From contig JAITSV010000062.1 of the NCBI GenBank assembly GCA_031287575.1, positions 62,001 through 126,000 of the forward strand: a DNA stretch of 64,000 bases. The letters are read 5' to 3'. Positions 51,843 through 60,850 of the stretch are shown here, in pieces; position 1 is the stretch's first letter; each line of letters opens with the position of its first letter. The DNA is from Desulfovibrio sp. (GTDB lineage Bacteria > Desulfobacterota > Desulfovibrionia > Desulfovibrionales > Desulfovibrionaceae). The position numbers and the translations under genes were made by a program. The notes beneath the pieces were generated by a model. The model searched no databases. It worked only from the letters and a program-made list of their open reading frames with translations, and was not told where the DNA came from.

Positions 51843-53564
51843 ATGATCACCTTCGAAGGACTGAGCGAAAACTTCAGGTTCCTGGTGCTCGAGGTTTCGG
51901 GCCAGCTGCGCGCCACGCACGAATTCATGCGTGCCCCCACGCGCGAGCTGTTCGACCGCATCACCGGGCGCGACGACTACATCGACAACCTGAAGACCAT
52001 CATCGAGAACAAGTGCTTCTCGCGCATCCACACGGACAACTCGCTGGACCGGCGCGAGATACACCGCATCCGGGCCATCCACACCATTGCCGTGAACCTG
52101 GAGCGCATCGCCGACTTCTGCGTGAACATCCTGGGGCAGATGGCCCACCTTTCCGACCCCGGCAGGCTGCGGGCCGACGAATACGACCCCATCTTCGCGG
52201 AGATAGCGGCCAGCCTGAACCGCATCATTCCCGCCCTGGAAAAGGAAGACCTGCCCGCCGCGCTGGCCATCTGCCGCAGCGAATACGAGCTGGACCGGCT
52301 GTACGAGGCGGTGTTCCACCGCACCCTGGCCGAAATGTCCGACGGCCGCAGCGTGCACGACCGCATCACCACCATCTTCATCTTCCGGTACCTGGAGCGC
52401 ATCGGCGACAGCCTGCTGAACGTGGGCGAGGCGCTGATCTTCAGCGTGCTGGGTGAAAAGATAAAGATCAAGCAGTTCGAAGCGTTGCAAAAAACGCTGT
52501 CCACGTCCGGCTTTGGCGATTCGCTGTCGGACATCGACTTTCGCTCCATCTGGGGCACCCGGTCCGGCTGCCGCATAGGCCGGGTGGAACGGGTGCGCAA
52601 TGCGCGCAGCTCCACCGGCGACGCGGAAGGCGGGGGCGCCCCCGGCGGGCTTGGCTCCATCTACAAGCAGGGCAACAAGAAAAAGATCCTCAAGGAGCGG
52701 GACAACATCGCCCGCTGGTCCACCCTGTTCCCCAACCTGGTGCCGGAAATCTTCGGCTACCACGAGGACGACGATTCCGCCGCGCTGCTGGTGGAGTTCC
52801 TGCAGGGGTGTACCCTGGACGAAATCGTCCTGACTGGCGACGTGGAGATATTGCAGAACGCCATGTTCGTGCTGCTGCAAACCCTGCACGAAATCTGGGA
52901 AAAGACGGCCACGCCCGGCCCGGTGGCCACCGACTTCATGCGCCAGATGCGTTCGCGCATGGAGGCCGTGTTGCAGGTGCACCCCGGCCTGCGGCGCGAG
53001 GGGGTGGACCTGTGCGGCGCGGGGGCCCTGTCCACCGAGCAGCTCATCGACCGCTGCGAGGCCATCGAAAAGACCCTGCCCGCGCCGTTCACCGTGTTCA
53101 TCCACGGCGACTTCAACGTGAACAACCTGGTCTACGACCATGCCCGGCAGGCCGTGCGGTTCATCGACCTGTACCGCTCGCGCGACTGTGACTACGTGCA
53201 GGACATTTCGGTGTTCCTGGTCTCCAACTATCGGCTGCCGGTGTTCGAACCCGCCCTGCGCGAGCGCATCCGCTGGGTGATGCGCGAATTCATGCTGTTC
53301 GCCACCGGGGTGGCCGCCGCGCGCGGCGACGCCACCTTCCAGGCGCGGCTGGCCCTGGCGCTGGCCCGCTCGCTGTACACATCCACGCGGTTCGAACTGA
53401 ACCACCACTTCGCCAAGGACATGTACCTGCGCTCGCACTACCTGATGGAGCGCATCGTGGCCCATCGCGGCCCGTGGGAAAACTTCCGCCTGCCGGTAGA
53501 GGTGCTGGACTGCGGCTGCAACGCCATCATGAGGGAGGAAACGCCGTGCGCATTGGCGTCGTAG
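51843..53564 (+). CDS. PhoU-like / aminoglycoside-phosphotransferase-like kinase fusion
   Basis: A 573-aa two-domain protein. Residues 1-215 are a PhoU-like helical bundle (HRIRAIHTIAVNLERIADFCVNI, later FRYLERIGDSLLNVGEALIF). After a Gly-rich linker, residues about 270-560 form an APH/choline-kinase-like domain with the catalytic HGDFNVNNLVY and the metal-binding FIDLYRSRDCDYVQDI. PhoU domains usually bind metal clusters or sense phosphate-transport complexes, and APH domains phosphorylate small molecules. Such a fusion suggests a phosphate- or metal-responsive small-molecule kinase. The ATG at 51843 has a weak upstream GGCGAGAT. The downstream ATP-grasp gene overlaps its end by 19 bp. Confidence 0.85.
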   Translation: MITFEGLSENFRFLVLEVSGQLRATHEFMRAPTRELFDRITGRDDYIDNLKTIIENKCFSRIHTDNSLDRREIHRIRAIHTIAVNLERIADFCVNILGQMAHLSDPGRLRADEYDPIFAEIAASLNRIIPALEKEDLPAALAICRSEYELDRLYEAVFHRTLAEMSDGRSVHDRITTIFIFRYLERIGDSLLNVGEALIFSVLGEKIKIKQFEALQKTLSTSGFGDSLSDIDFRSIWGTRSGCRIGRVERVRNARSSTGDAEGGGAPGGLGSIYKQGNKKKILKERDNIARWSTLFPNLVPEIFGYHEDDDSAALLVEFLQGCTLDEIVLTGDVEILQNAMFVLLQTLHEIWEKTATPGPVATDFMRQMRSRMEAVLQVHPGLRREGVDLCGAGALSTEQLIDRCEAIEKTLPAPFTVFIHGDFNVNNLVYDHARQAVRFIDLYRSRDCDYVQDISVFLVSNYRLPVFEPALRERIRWVMREFMLFATGVAAARGDATFQARLALALARSLYTSTRFELNHHFAKDMYLRSHYLMERIVAHRGPWENFRLPVEVLDCGCNAIMREETPCALAS

Positions 53565-54487
53565 GGACAAAGGGCGGCTGGTCGTCGGAGTTGCTGGCCG
53601 ACACCGTGGGCAGGGCCACCGGGCACCGCCTGCTCATCGAAATGGACAAGGTGCGGCTGGACCTACCGTCGGGCCGCTGCCTGTACGAAGGCACCGACCT
53701 TTCCACGCTGGATGCGCTGATCATCAAGAAGATCGGCGCGTGGTACTCGCCCGACCTGCTGGACCGGCTGGAAATGCTGCGTCTGCTCAACGAGCGCGGC
53801 CTGCCCGTGTTCTCGGCCCCGCTGCGGGTGCTGCGGGTGCTGGACCGGCTGAGCTGCACCATCACCCTGCAGTCGGGGGGCATCCCCATGCCGCCCACCA
53901 CCATCACCGAAGACGTGGACCACGCCGTGCAGGCCGTGCGCGAATACGGCCGGGCCGTGTTCAAGCCGCTGTACTCCACCAAGGCGCGGGGCATGACCAT
54001 CATGGAGGACGGCCCCGGCCTGCGCGAGAGGGTGGCGGCCTACAAGGCCGACCATTCCATCCTGTACATCCAGAAGACCATCGAGCTGGAAGGCGGGCAG
54101 GACCTGGGCGTGGTGTTTCTGGGCGGCAGGTACCTGACCACCTACGCCCGCTGCAGCACCAACGGCAGCTGGAACACCACCACGATCAACGGCGGCAAGT
54201 ACGCCGCCTTCGAGCCCCCGGCGGAGGTCATCGCCATGGCCCAGCGGGCGCAGGCCCTGTTCGGGCTGGACTTCACCTGCGTGGACGTGGCCCTGACCGC
54301 ATCCGGCCCGTACGTTTTCGAGGTGTCGGCCTTCGGCGGGTTCCGGGGTATTCTGGAAACCAGCGGGCTGGACGCCGCGCAACTGCTGCTGGAACACGTG
54401 CAGCGCTGCCTGGCGGGCGGCGGCTGCGGAGGCGCCCCGGCCATCTCGTCCCCCATCCCGCCCGCCGCCATGGAGCCCGCCGCATGA
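53546..54487 (+). CDS. GAK-system ATP-grasp enzyme
   Basis: A 313-aa ATP-grasp ligase of the RimK/glutathione-synthase class, expected to join a carboxylate to an amine through an acyl phosphate. The N-terminal domain is VRIGVVGTKGGWSSELLADTV. The central domain shows AVFKPLYSTKARGMTIM (ATP-binding lysine and Gly-loop) and LYIQKTIELEGGQDLGVVFLGGRYL. The C-terminal VDVALTASGPYVFEVSAFGGFRG holds the metal-binding E-x-N/S site. The start is a GTG at 53546 with GGGAGGAA upstream, inside the end of the kinase gene. It ends coupled (ATGA) to the HprK-like gene. The substrate is unknown. Confidence 0.88.
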   Translation: MRIGVVGTKGGWSSELLADTVGRATGHRLLIEMDKVRLDLPSGRCLYEGTDLSTLDALIIKKIGAWYSPDLLDRLEMLRLLNERGLPVFSAPLRVLRVLDRLSCTITLQSGGIPMPPTTITEDVDHAVQAVREYGRAVFKPLYSTKARGMTIMEDGPGLRERVAAYKADHSILYIQKTIELEGGQDLGVVFLGGRYLTTYARCSTNGSWNTTTINGGKYAAFEPPAEVIAMAQRAQALFGLDFTCVDVALTASGPYVFEVSAFGGFRGILETSGLDAAQLLLEHVQRCLAGGGCGGAPAISSPIPPAAMEPAA

Positions 54488-55623
54488 GCGCCACCGCCGC
54501 CCGTACCCTGGCCCCGCACCTGACGCGCGCCGCACTGGCCGCCGACGTGCGCGGCTGGTACCCCGCCAGCCACGAACTGGCCCTGCGCATCAACGACGTG
54601 TACGTGCGCGTGGCCACCAACGCGCCGGAACTGCACGCTAAACTGGTCCGCTACTTCGGCGAGTTCCTGGCGCCGGACGTGCCGGAACACGGCGTGCCCG
54701 CCGGGGCGGAGGTCATCCGCGTCACCGCGCACGAGGCCCCGCGCCGCGACTGGGGGCTGCCCTTTACCGCCAGGCAGCCCGACGCGGGCAAGCGCAAGAT
54801 CAAGGAAGAATGCCTGGACCTGCCGGACGGACGCCTGGTGCACAAGCGCCTGACGGGCATGCTCTTCGCCTTTGGCGGGGGCGACAACGTGGCCGTGGGC
54901 CCTTGCACCGCCAACGACAATCAGGTGGTCAACTTCATCAACAATCGCTACCTGGAACTGATGCTGAACCGGGGCTGTCTGCTGGGGCACGCCGCCGCCG
55001 TGTCCCACGCCGGGCGCGGCCTTGCCGTGGCGGGATTCTCCGGCATGGGCAAGTCCACACTGTCCCTGCGGCTGATGAGCCGGGGCGCCACCTTCGTCAG
55101 CAACGACCGGGTGCTGGTGGCGAGCAACGGCAACGACGCCCCGCGCTGCCTGGGCATTCCCAAGCAGCCGCGCATCAACCCCGGCACCATCCTGGCCAAC
55201 CCGGACCTTGACCCGGTGCTGACCGAAGAAGAGCGCATCACCCTGTCCGCCCTGCCCCCCGACGACCTGTGGCACCTGGAACGCAAGTACGACGCCATCA
55301 TCGCCGACTGCTTCGGGCCGGGGCGGTTCATCCCGCAGGCGCCGCTGGACGCGCTGGTGATCCTGAACTGGCGCCGCAACACCGGCGAGCCGCTGCGGGT
55401 GCGCATGGACAAGGCGCAGGACCGGCCCGATCTCTTGCCCGCGTTCATGAAGTCCACCGGGGCATTCTATCTGCCCGCTCCCGGTGGCTGGCAGCAGGAC
55501 CCCGGCCTTGCGGAGTACGCGCGCGGGCTGGCCGGGGTGCCGGTCATCGAGCTGTCCGGCGGGGTGGACTTCGACGCGGCGGCGGATGCCTGCATGCACT
55601 TCCTGTCCACCGGTACGCTGTAG
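54484..55623 (+). CDS. HprK-related kinase B
   Basis: A 379-aa protein with a C-terminal HPr-kinase-like P-loop domain. The nucleotide motif is VAGFSGMGKSTLSLRLMSRG, preceded by LLGHAAAVSHAGRG and followed by FVSNDRVLV (Walker B/catalytic Asp region) and later GIPKQPRINPG. The N-terminal 150 residues are family-specific. It lacks the HPr kinase signature of true HprK and is known from GAK cassettes rather than from PTS loci. It overlaps the ATP-grasp gene by four bases, so the two are co-translated. It probably phosphorylates a serine or a small-molecule hydroxyl in the pathway (inference). Confidence 0.88.
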   Translation: MSATAARTLAPHLTRAALAADVRGWYPASHELALRINDVYVRVATNAPELHAKLVRYFGEFLAPDVPEHGVPAGAEVIRVTAHEAPRRDWGLPFTARQPDAGKRKIKEECLDLPDGRLVHKRLTGMLFAFGGGDNVAVGPCTANDNQVVNFINNRYLELMLNRGCLLGHAAAVSHAGRGLAVAGFSGMGKSTLSLRLMSRGATFVSNDRVLVASNGNDAPRCLGIPKQPRINPGTILANPDLDPVLTEEERITLSALPPDDLWHLERKYDAIIADCFGPGRFIPQAPLDALVILNWRRNTGEPLRVRMDKAQDRPDLLPAFMKSTGAFYLPAPGGWQQDPGLAEYARGLAGVPVIELSGGVDFDAAADACMHFLSTGTL

Positions 55624-55634
55624 GGCGGGCGCGC

Positions 55635-56852
55635 ATGGCCCGGCTGCTGCTGACCCGGCAGGTCACCCTGCCCGACCCGGTGAAGGTGGAACGCTTTACC
55701 CGCGCGCCCGACCTTGGGCCGCGCGTGCTGTTCTTCAGCGGGGGCACGGCCCTGCGCGACGCCTCCACCGACCTCGCGCGGTACACCCACAACTCGGTGC
55801 ACCTGATCACCCCGTTCGACTCGGGCGGCAGTTCCGCCCGGCTGCGCCAGGCCTTCGCCATGCCCGCCGTGGGCGACCTGCGCAACCGGCTGATGGCCCT
55901 GGCCGACCGCAGCCTGCATGGCAACCCCGCCGTGTTCCGGCTGTTCGCCTTTCGCCTGCCCCCGGAAGGTGACCGGGCGGAGCTGGCCGACACCCTCACC
56001 GCGCTGGCCCAGGGCAGGCACCCCCTCGTCCGGGCCATACCCGACCCGCTGCGCAAGATCGTGCGTTCGCACATCGGCGCGTTCATCGACCACGCCGGAC
56101 TGGACAAGGACGGCGGCTTCGACCCGCGCGGGGCAAGTCTTGGCAACATCGTGTTGGCTTCCGGCTACTTGCAGAACCGCCGTCACCTGGACCCGGTGAT
56201 CTTCATCTTTTCCAAGCTGGTGCAGGTACGCGGGGTGGTGCGGCCCATCGCCAACGCCGACCTGCACCTGGCCGTGAAACTGGCGGATGGCCGGATCATC
56301 GGCGGGCAGCACCGCTTTACCGGCAAGAACGGCGCGCCGCCGCTCACCGCCCGCATCGACGATATCTGGCTGTGCAAATCGCCCGACGACACCGCCCCGG
56401 CGGACCTGCGCCTGCGGGCCAAGGTGCGCGAACTCATCGCCACCGCCGAACTGGTGTGCTACCCGGTGGGCAGCTTCTATTCCAGCGTCATCGCCAACCT
56501 GCTGCCCTCGGGCGTGGGCGCGGCGCTGGCCGCCACCCGCTGCCCCAAGGTCTTCGTGCCCAACACCGGCAACGACCCGGAACTGCTGGGCCACACCCTG
56601 GAATTGCAGGTGGATCGGCTGCTGCGCCACCTGCGCAACGACGCGCCGGACGCCATAACCCCGCGCGACGTGCTGGACTTCGTGCTGGTGGACGGCAAGG
56701 GGGGCCGCTACCCCGGCGGCGTGCCCAAAAGCCTGACCCAGCGCCTGGCCGGGCTGGGCATCCGCGTGCTGGACTGCCCGCTGGTGAGCCGCCAGTCGGC
56801 CCCGTACCTCGACGAACGCCTGCTCAATCCGGTGCTGCTCTCGCTGTGCTGA
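55635..56852 (+). CDS. GAK-system CofD-like protein
   Basis: A 405-aa protein of the CofD/YvcK superfamily. It has the N-terminal LFFSGGTALRDASTDLARYTHNSVHLITPFDSGGSS (partial; the nucleotide/phosphate loop of CofD), GDLRNRLMALADR, ASLGNIVLASGYL, PIANADLHLAVKLADGRIIGG, and the C-terminal VCYPVGSFYSSVIANLLPSGVG. CofD transfers lactyl phosphate to the F420 precursor, and YvcK-type homologues bind UDP-sugars. Which activity applies here is unknown. No F420 genes are in the window. The ATG at 55635 is 11 bases after the kinase stop. Confidence 0.87.
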   Translation: MARLLLTRQVTLPDPVKVERFTRAPDLGPRVLFFSGGTALRDASTDLARYTHNSVHLITPFDSGGSSARLRQAFAMPAVGDLRNRLMALADRSLHGNPAVFRLFAFRLPPEGDRAELADTLTALAQGRHPLVRAIPDPLRKIVRSHIGAFIDHAGLDKDGGFDPRGASLGNIVLASGYLQNRRHLDPVIFIFSKLVQVRGVVRPIANADLHLAVKLADGRIIGGQHRFTGKNGAPPLTARIDDIWLCKSPDDTAPADLRLRAKVRELIATAELVCYPVGSFYSSVIANLLPSGVGAALAATRCPKVFVPNTGNDPELLGHTLELQVDRLLRHLRNDAPDAITPRDVLDFVLVDGKGGRYPGGVPKSLTQRLAGLGIRVLDCPLVSRQSAPYLDERLLNPVLLSLC

Positions 56853-56916
56853 CGCCCCACGGGGCACCACGCGCCGCCGCACCGGCAACAACCGCTACCA
56901 ACCGATGGAGGTTCCC

Positions 56917-57399
56917 ATGGACGGTGAAAAGCAGAAGGTGAGCATCGAACAGCACATGGCCTATGCCGACGCGGTGGCCTACCTGGAAGCACTGCTCAAG
57001 GGCTTCAAGGAAGGACGCATCGTGGTGGAGCGCGGCGGCGAGTCCGTTGTGCTCACCCCGCCCCAGAACGTGAACGTGGAAATCGAGGCCCGCCGCAAGG
57101 GCGACAAGCAGAAGTTCTCGCTGGAACTGGAATGGAACGCGGCCCCCGTCGTGGCGGAAGACCCGCTGACCATCTCCGCCGACCTGCCCAAGACAGACGC
57201 CGCGAAGCCCTGCGACAAGGGCTGCCCCACCGCAGCGGCCCCGGCGGGAGCGGCCAGGCCCGCCGAAGCCAAGCCTGCCGCACCTGCGCCTGCCGCCAGC
57301 CAGCCCAAGCCTGAATCCGCCAAGCCCACCGAACCGGCCAAGCCCACCGAACCGGCCAAGCCAGCTCCCAAGGACGCGCCCAAGCCCGGCGGCAAGTAG
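56917..57399 (+). CDS. Amphi-Trp domain protein, second copy, with Pro/Ala/Lys-rich tail
   Basis: A 160-aa protein. Residues 1-85 are the amphi-Trp domain (AVAYLEALLKGFKEGRIVVE, IEARRKGDKQKFSLELEW). The tail begins with CDKGC, a short Cys pair, and continues with about 60 residues rich in Pro, Ala and Lys, including the repeated KPTEPA. The tail looks like a flexible or cell-wall-spanning linker or a tether to other cassette proteins. The ATG at 56917 is chosen over one four codons upstream because GGAGG sits just before it. It is the last gene before the cassette terminator. Confidence 0.87.
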   Translation: MDGEKQKVSIEQHMAYADAVAYLEALLKGFKEGRIVVERGGESVVLTPPQNVNVEIEARRKGDKQKFSLELEWNAAPVVAEDPLTISADLPKTDAAKPCDKGCPTAAAPAGAARPAEAKPAAPAPAASQPKPESAKPTEPAKPTEPAKPAPKDAPKPGGK

Positions 57400-57429
57400 C
57401 CCCGCGTCAAACCGGACGGAACAGACACG

Positions 57430-57467
57430 AAGGCCGCCCGCCGGAACATTCCGACGGGCGGCCTTTT
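57430..57467 (+). terminator. Intrinsic terminator of the GAK cassette
   Basis: AAGGCCGCCCG (57430-57440) pairs perfectly with CGGGCGGCCTT (57455-57465), followed by TTTCATTTC. It lies 31 bp after the last cassette gene. Confidence 0.92.
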
Positions 57468-57511
57468 CATTTCGAATCGAAGCGTTGACCTGCGACGCCT
57501 CAAGGGCTGTG

Positions 57512-57664
57512 CCCAAATGAGGATTTTCGTTCGTTGGCAAGGAAAACAAGCCCGCCATGACGGGAGTATGCCTCAGCCGTTAGGCGAGCTAGCCGTACGG
57601 ATGAGGACCGCAGCGCATGGCAGGCGAAGTTTGACGTAGCCAACGGGCGAAAGGACCATTTGGG
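57512..57664. ncRNA. Highly structured 153-bp element (MITE-like or structured RNA)
   Basis: Terminal CCCAAATG (57512-57519) pairs with CATTTGGG (57657-57664). After a small internal loop there is a second, 14-bp stem: TTTCGTTCGTTGGC against GCCAACGGGCGAAA (up to 57651), with two adjacent G-U pairs on one strand. Inside, GCCATG (57554-57559) pairs with CATGGC (57616-57621), and small hairpins such as GCCT/AGGC and CCGTACGG fill the centre. No protein is encoded. The base is less GC-rich than its neighbours. It ends six bases before the MCP stop codon. It may be a repeated mobile mini-element or an RNA in the MCP 3' region. Confidence 0.5.
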
Positions 57665-57670
57665 TGCGTC

Positions 57671-59254
57671 CTATGCGGTCATGTCGTGAATAATCCCCCG
57701 CAACTGCCCGGCCATGTCGGCCAGCGCGCTCACCGCCCGCCCGGCCTGTTCCACCTCGGAGGTGACCTTGCCCGAAATGTCGCGCACCTCGGCCACGGAG
57801 CCGCTGATGTGCTCGCTGGTGGACGACTGCTGTTCCGCCGCCGTGGCGATGGCGTGCACCTGGTCGTTGGTGGCCACCACCAGGGTGACGATTTCCGCCA
57901 GGGCCGCGCCCGATTCGGCGGACAGCCCGCGCGAGCGCTCCACGGCATGCACCGCCGCCTCCATGCCTGCCACCGAATCGCGGGTACCTTCCTGAATGGC
58001 CCGGATGGCCTCGCCCACCTCGCGGGTGGCGTTCATGGTCTTTTCGGCCAGCTTGCGCACCTCGTCGGCCACCACGGCGAATCCGCGCCCGGCGTCACCC
58101 GCGCGGGCCGCCTCGATGGCGGCGTTCAGCGCCAGCAGGTTGGTCTGGTCGGCAATGTCGCTGATGACCTCCATGACCCGGCCGATACCCTCGGCCCGGG
58201 TGCCCAGCGCGCCAAGGTCGGCTTTCAGCCGGGCGGCCATGGTGCTCACCTCGTCGATGGCGGCCATGGCCTTTTCCACCACGCCCGCCCCGGCTTCCGC
58301 CTTGGCGCGGGCGTCGGTGGCCTGGCGGGCGGCGTCGGAGGCGTTGCGGGCCACCGCCAGCACGGCGCCGTTCATCTCGTCCATGGCGGCGGCGGTCTCG
58401 CCGATGCGGCTTGCCTGCCTGTCGGTCAGGGTGCCCGCGTTGCGCATCTGCCCGGCCAGGGTGGCGGAAGTACGGGCCACCTCGCCGGAAATTTCCTCCG
58501 ACTGGCGGGCCGCTTCGGCAATGCGCCTGTTGGTGGCTTCCAGTTCGGCCTCGCGGGCGCGCAGGTCGGTGAGGTCCTGATAGATGCACAGCGCGCCCAT
58601 CAGCTTGCCCTCTATGTCGTACAGGGGCGAGGCGTTGATGAAAATGCGCCGCTTGCCGCCCTTGCGGCCGGTCAGGTCCACCTCGCGCCGGGCGATGGTG
58701 CCGTTTTCGATACAGTCGCGCAGCACCGTGCGGCGGGTGGCGTCGCCGTAGAAGAACTGGGCCACGTTCTGGCCGTAGAAGCTTTCCGGCTTGCCGTCAT
58801 GCTCCAGGATGTGCAGCAGGTTGGTGTTGGTGTAGGTGAGCACCTCCTTGGGGTCCACCACCACGAAGGGGGTATCGATGCCCTTCAGCACGCCCTGCGC
58901 GAAGGAAAGGTTTCTGCGCAACTGGCCGATAAGCCCATCAAGGGCGATGCGCATCTCGACAAGTTCGTCGCCGCCGTCGCAGGCGAAACAGACGGAATGG
59001 TCACCGGACTTCAGCCGGTCGAGCCGCCAGGTGATCTCGCCCAGCGGCTTGACCACCTTGGCGTGCAGCAGAAAGGACAGGGCAACGGCCAGGATCACCG
59101 CGCACCCCACGGTGATGCCCCCGGCCAGCCAGATGGTGCCGGGGGTGATGGAGCCCGCGCCCACGGAACCGAGCCAGGCGAAACCGCCCAGGCAGACCAG
59201 GGGAACGAGTGCGAGCAGGAAGATAAGCGTCCGGATGCGCAACCCTTGCATCAT
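57671..59254 (-). CDS. Methyl-accepting chemotaxis protein with HAMP and PAS
   Basis: A 527-aa receptor. Two helices at the N-terminus ([20 protein letters not shown] and [19 protein letters not shown]) leave a periplasmic loop of only about 15 residues, so ligand sensing is probably cytoplasmic. HAMP (about 60-115) contains a Cys pair ([10 protein letters not shown]), and a PAS domain (about 115-235) has [12 protein letters not shown] and a PAC-type end. The signalling domain has the conserved tip [20 protein letters not shown] and [20 protein letters not shown]. No clear C-terminal CheR tether is present. The ATG at 59254 follows AAGGAG. Confidence 0.95.
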   Translation of the reverse strand: MMQGLRIRTLIFLLALVPLVCLGGFAWLGSVGAGSITPGTIWLAGGITVGCAVILAVALSFLLHAKVVKPLGEITWRLDRLKSGDHSVCFACDGGDELVEMRIALDGLIGQLRRNLSFAQGVLKGIDTPFVVVDPKEVLTYTNTNLLHILEHDGKPESFYGQNVAQFFYGDATRRTVLRDCIENGTIARREVDLTGRKGGKRRIFINASPLYDIEGKLMGALCIYQDLTDLRAREAELEATNRRIAEAARQSEEISGEVARTSATLAGQMRNAGTLTDRQASRIGETAAAMDEMNGAVLAVARNASDAARQATDARAKAEAGAGVVEKAMAAIDEVSTMAARLKADLGALGTRAEGIGRVMEVISDIADQTNLLALNAAIEAARAGDAGRGFAVVADEVRKLAEKTMNATREVGEAIRAIQEGTRDSVAGMEAAVHAVERSRGLSAESGAALAEIVTLVVATNDQVHAIATAAEQQSSTSEHISGSVAEVRDISGKVTSEVEQAGRAVSALADMAGQLRGIIHDMTA

Positions 59255-59491
59255 CGAGGCATCTCCTTATGTCACGGGACACGGCAAAATGGCGGTTCAC
59301 GTCTGGCGGCGCCGCCCCGCGCCGGGAGCATGTGCTGCGTGCGCCCGCAACGGATGCATTTGGCGGCATGCATCACGTTACTGCCTATCGGCGCAATCGG
59401 AATAAATGTTAGCCGAGCGAGCGTGGCCTTTCAAGAAAATCCCCACGGTTTCCAGTCTTGTCCGACCGCATGCACAAGGCCCTTTCCTTCA
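59255..59491. other. Divergent region between MCP and HD-GYP genes
   Basis: Together with 59492-59569 this makes a 315-bp divergent gap. I see no gene in it. It should carry the MCP promoter on the minus strand; no box is strong enough to name. Confidence 0.4.
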
Positions 59492-59525
59492 CCGCGCGAC
59501 AACGGTATGCTCGCCGCGCGACAAC
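59492..59525 (+). repeat. 12-bp direct repeat, 22 bp apart
   Basis: CCGCGCGACAAC occurs at 59492-59503 and 59514-59525, i.e. two helical turns apart and 45 bp before the HD-GYP ATG. The same-face spacing suits a regulator binding as a pair. Confidence 0.55.
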
Positions 59526-59569
59526 ACACTCCTTTCCGGACAACTTTCACGTCCGTTGCGTAACATCCC

Positions 59570-60586
59570 ATGAAAGAAACCATTCCTTCACATACTCCGG
59601 CGGGCGACCCGCGCTTCTTCCCCGTATCGCCCCTGATGATCTTTCCCAAGGCCGTCGGGTCGTTCAGCGTGTACCTGCGGCAGGGCAACACCCTGGTGTT
59701 GTATGCCGCGGCGGGCGAGGCCTTCACCGAACGACATCGTACCAACCTGTTCGAGAACGGCGTGCGTGAAGTGTACGTGCGCCTTGAACAGCGTGAAAAC
59801 TACACCCGCTACGTGGAAGAGAACCTGGGCGCCATATTGCAGGACGAATCCATTCCGCTGCCGGAACGGGCGGGCACCTTCTACCGGGCCTCCACCGAAA
59901 TCCTGCGCGACGCCTTCGAGGCGCGCATGCCCGTGCCCCTGGACAGCGAAACCTTCCGCAGGCTGCACTACTTCGTCACCCAGTCCATCCGCTTCCTGAC
60001 CAGCGCCGATTCGCTGCGGGCCCTCGGCGAATTCATCGGGCACGACTACAGGACCTACACCCATTCCATCCACGTGCTCATCTACACCATGCCCCTGGCG
60101 CAAACCCTGGGGCTGGACGATGCGGCGCTGATCCGCGTGGGCATAGGCACCCTGCTGCACGACGTGGGCATGACCCGCGTGCCGAAAAGCATCATCGAGC
60201 GCGCCGGGCGCCTGCTTCCGGACGAAGAGACCGTGTACCGCACCCACCCCGCGCAGGGCGTGGCCACCATCGCCCAGGTGCCCCTGTCGCAGGAGGCCAT
60301 CAACTGCATCCTGTTCCACCACGAGCGCATGGACGGTTCCGGCTACCCCACGGGACTTTCCGGCGACCAGATTCCCCCCGTGGTGCGCGCCCTGGCCGTG
60401 GCCGACACCTTCGACACGCTCACCTCCACGCGCGGGGGACCGCCCACGGCCACCTCCGCCTTCGAGGTGCTGAACCGCATGCGCTCGGAAATGGCATCGA
60501 CCCTGGACATGGAAATGTTCCGGCGCTTCGTGCTGGTGCTGTCCGGGGCCATGCTTGACGGCGGCTTCGGTGCCGAAATGGACTGA
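59570..60586 (+). CDS. HD-GYP domain phosphodiesterase-like protein, first paralogue
   Basis: A 338-aa cytoplasmic protein. Residues 1-150 are a family-specific N-terminal domain (VGSFSVYLRQGNTLVLYAA, GVREVYVRLEQRENYTRYVEENL). The HD-GYP domain (about 165-320) has the metal ligands in GHDYRTYTHSIHV, LLHDVGMTRVP, HPAQGV and ILFHHERMDGSGYPTGL, so the c-di-GMP hydrolase residues including GYP are intact. It has no receiver and no membrane helix. A second, similar gene follows 264 bp later; duplication is evident from the shared PLSQEAINCILFHHE block. The ATG at 59570 has no clear Shine-Dalgarno. Confidence 0.9.
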   Translation: MKETIPSHTPAGDPRFFPVSPLMIFPKAVGSFSVYLRQGNTLVLYAAAGEAFTERHRTNLFENGVREVYVRLEQRENYTRYVEENLGAILQDESIPLPERAGTFYRASTEILRDAFEARMPVPLDSETFRRLHYFVTQSIRFLTSADSLRALGEFIGHDYRTYTHSIHVLIYTMPLAQTLGLDDAALIRVGIGTLLHDVGMTRVPKSIIERAGRLLPDEETVYRTHPAQGVATIAQVPLSQEAINCILFHHERMDGSGYPTGLSGDQIPPVVRALAVADTFDTLTSTRGGPPTATSAFEVLNRMRSEMASTLDMEMFRRFVLVLSGAMLDGGFGAEMD

Positions 60587-60850
60587 TCCCGTACAAGCTG
60601 TGCCGGCCGGCCCAAACAGGACCAGACCAGGCCAGACCGATCGGGCCGGGCCGCCCGCATGCGCGCGTTTGCGCACGTTCCACGGCCCTGCCAACCGGCG
60701 CGAAGGCCCGCCAGCCCCGCGATCCCCACACGTTGCAGAGAAAGTCTAGAAAAAGTTGACAATGCCTGTGCTTTCCGTCATGCCTTTGCGAGGGGAGAGG
60801 TGCGTCCATAACGGCCCGGCACCACTGCAACATCCAGGAAATTCTTGGAA

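Noticed and set aside
60756-60784. Promoter for the second HD-GYP gene (TTGACA)
   Set aside because: The -35 is perfect but no acceptable -10 lies 16-18 bp away, so it is not listed as a feature.
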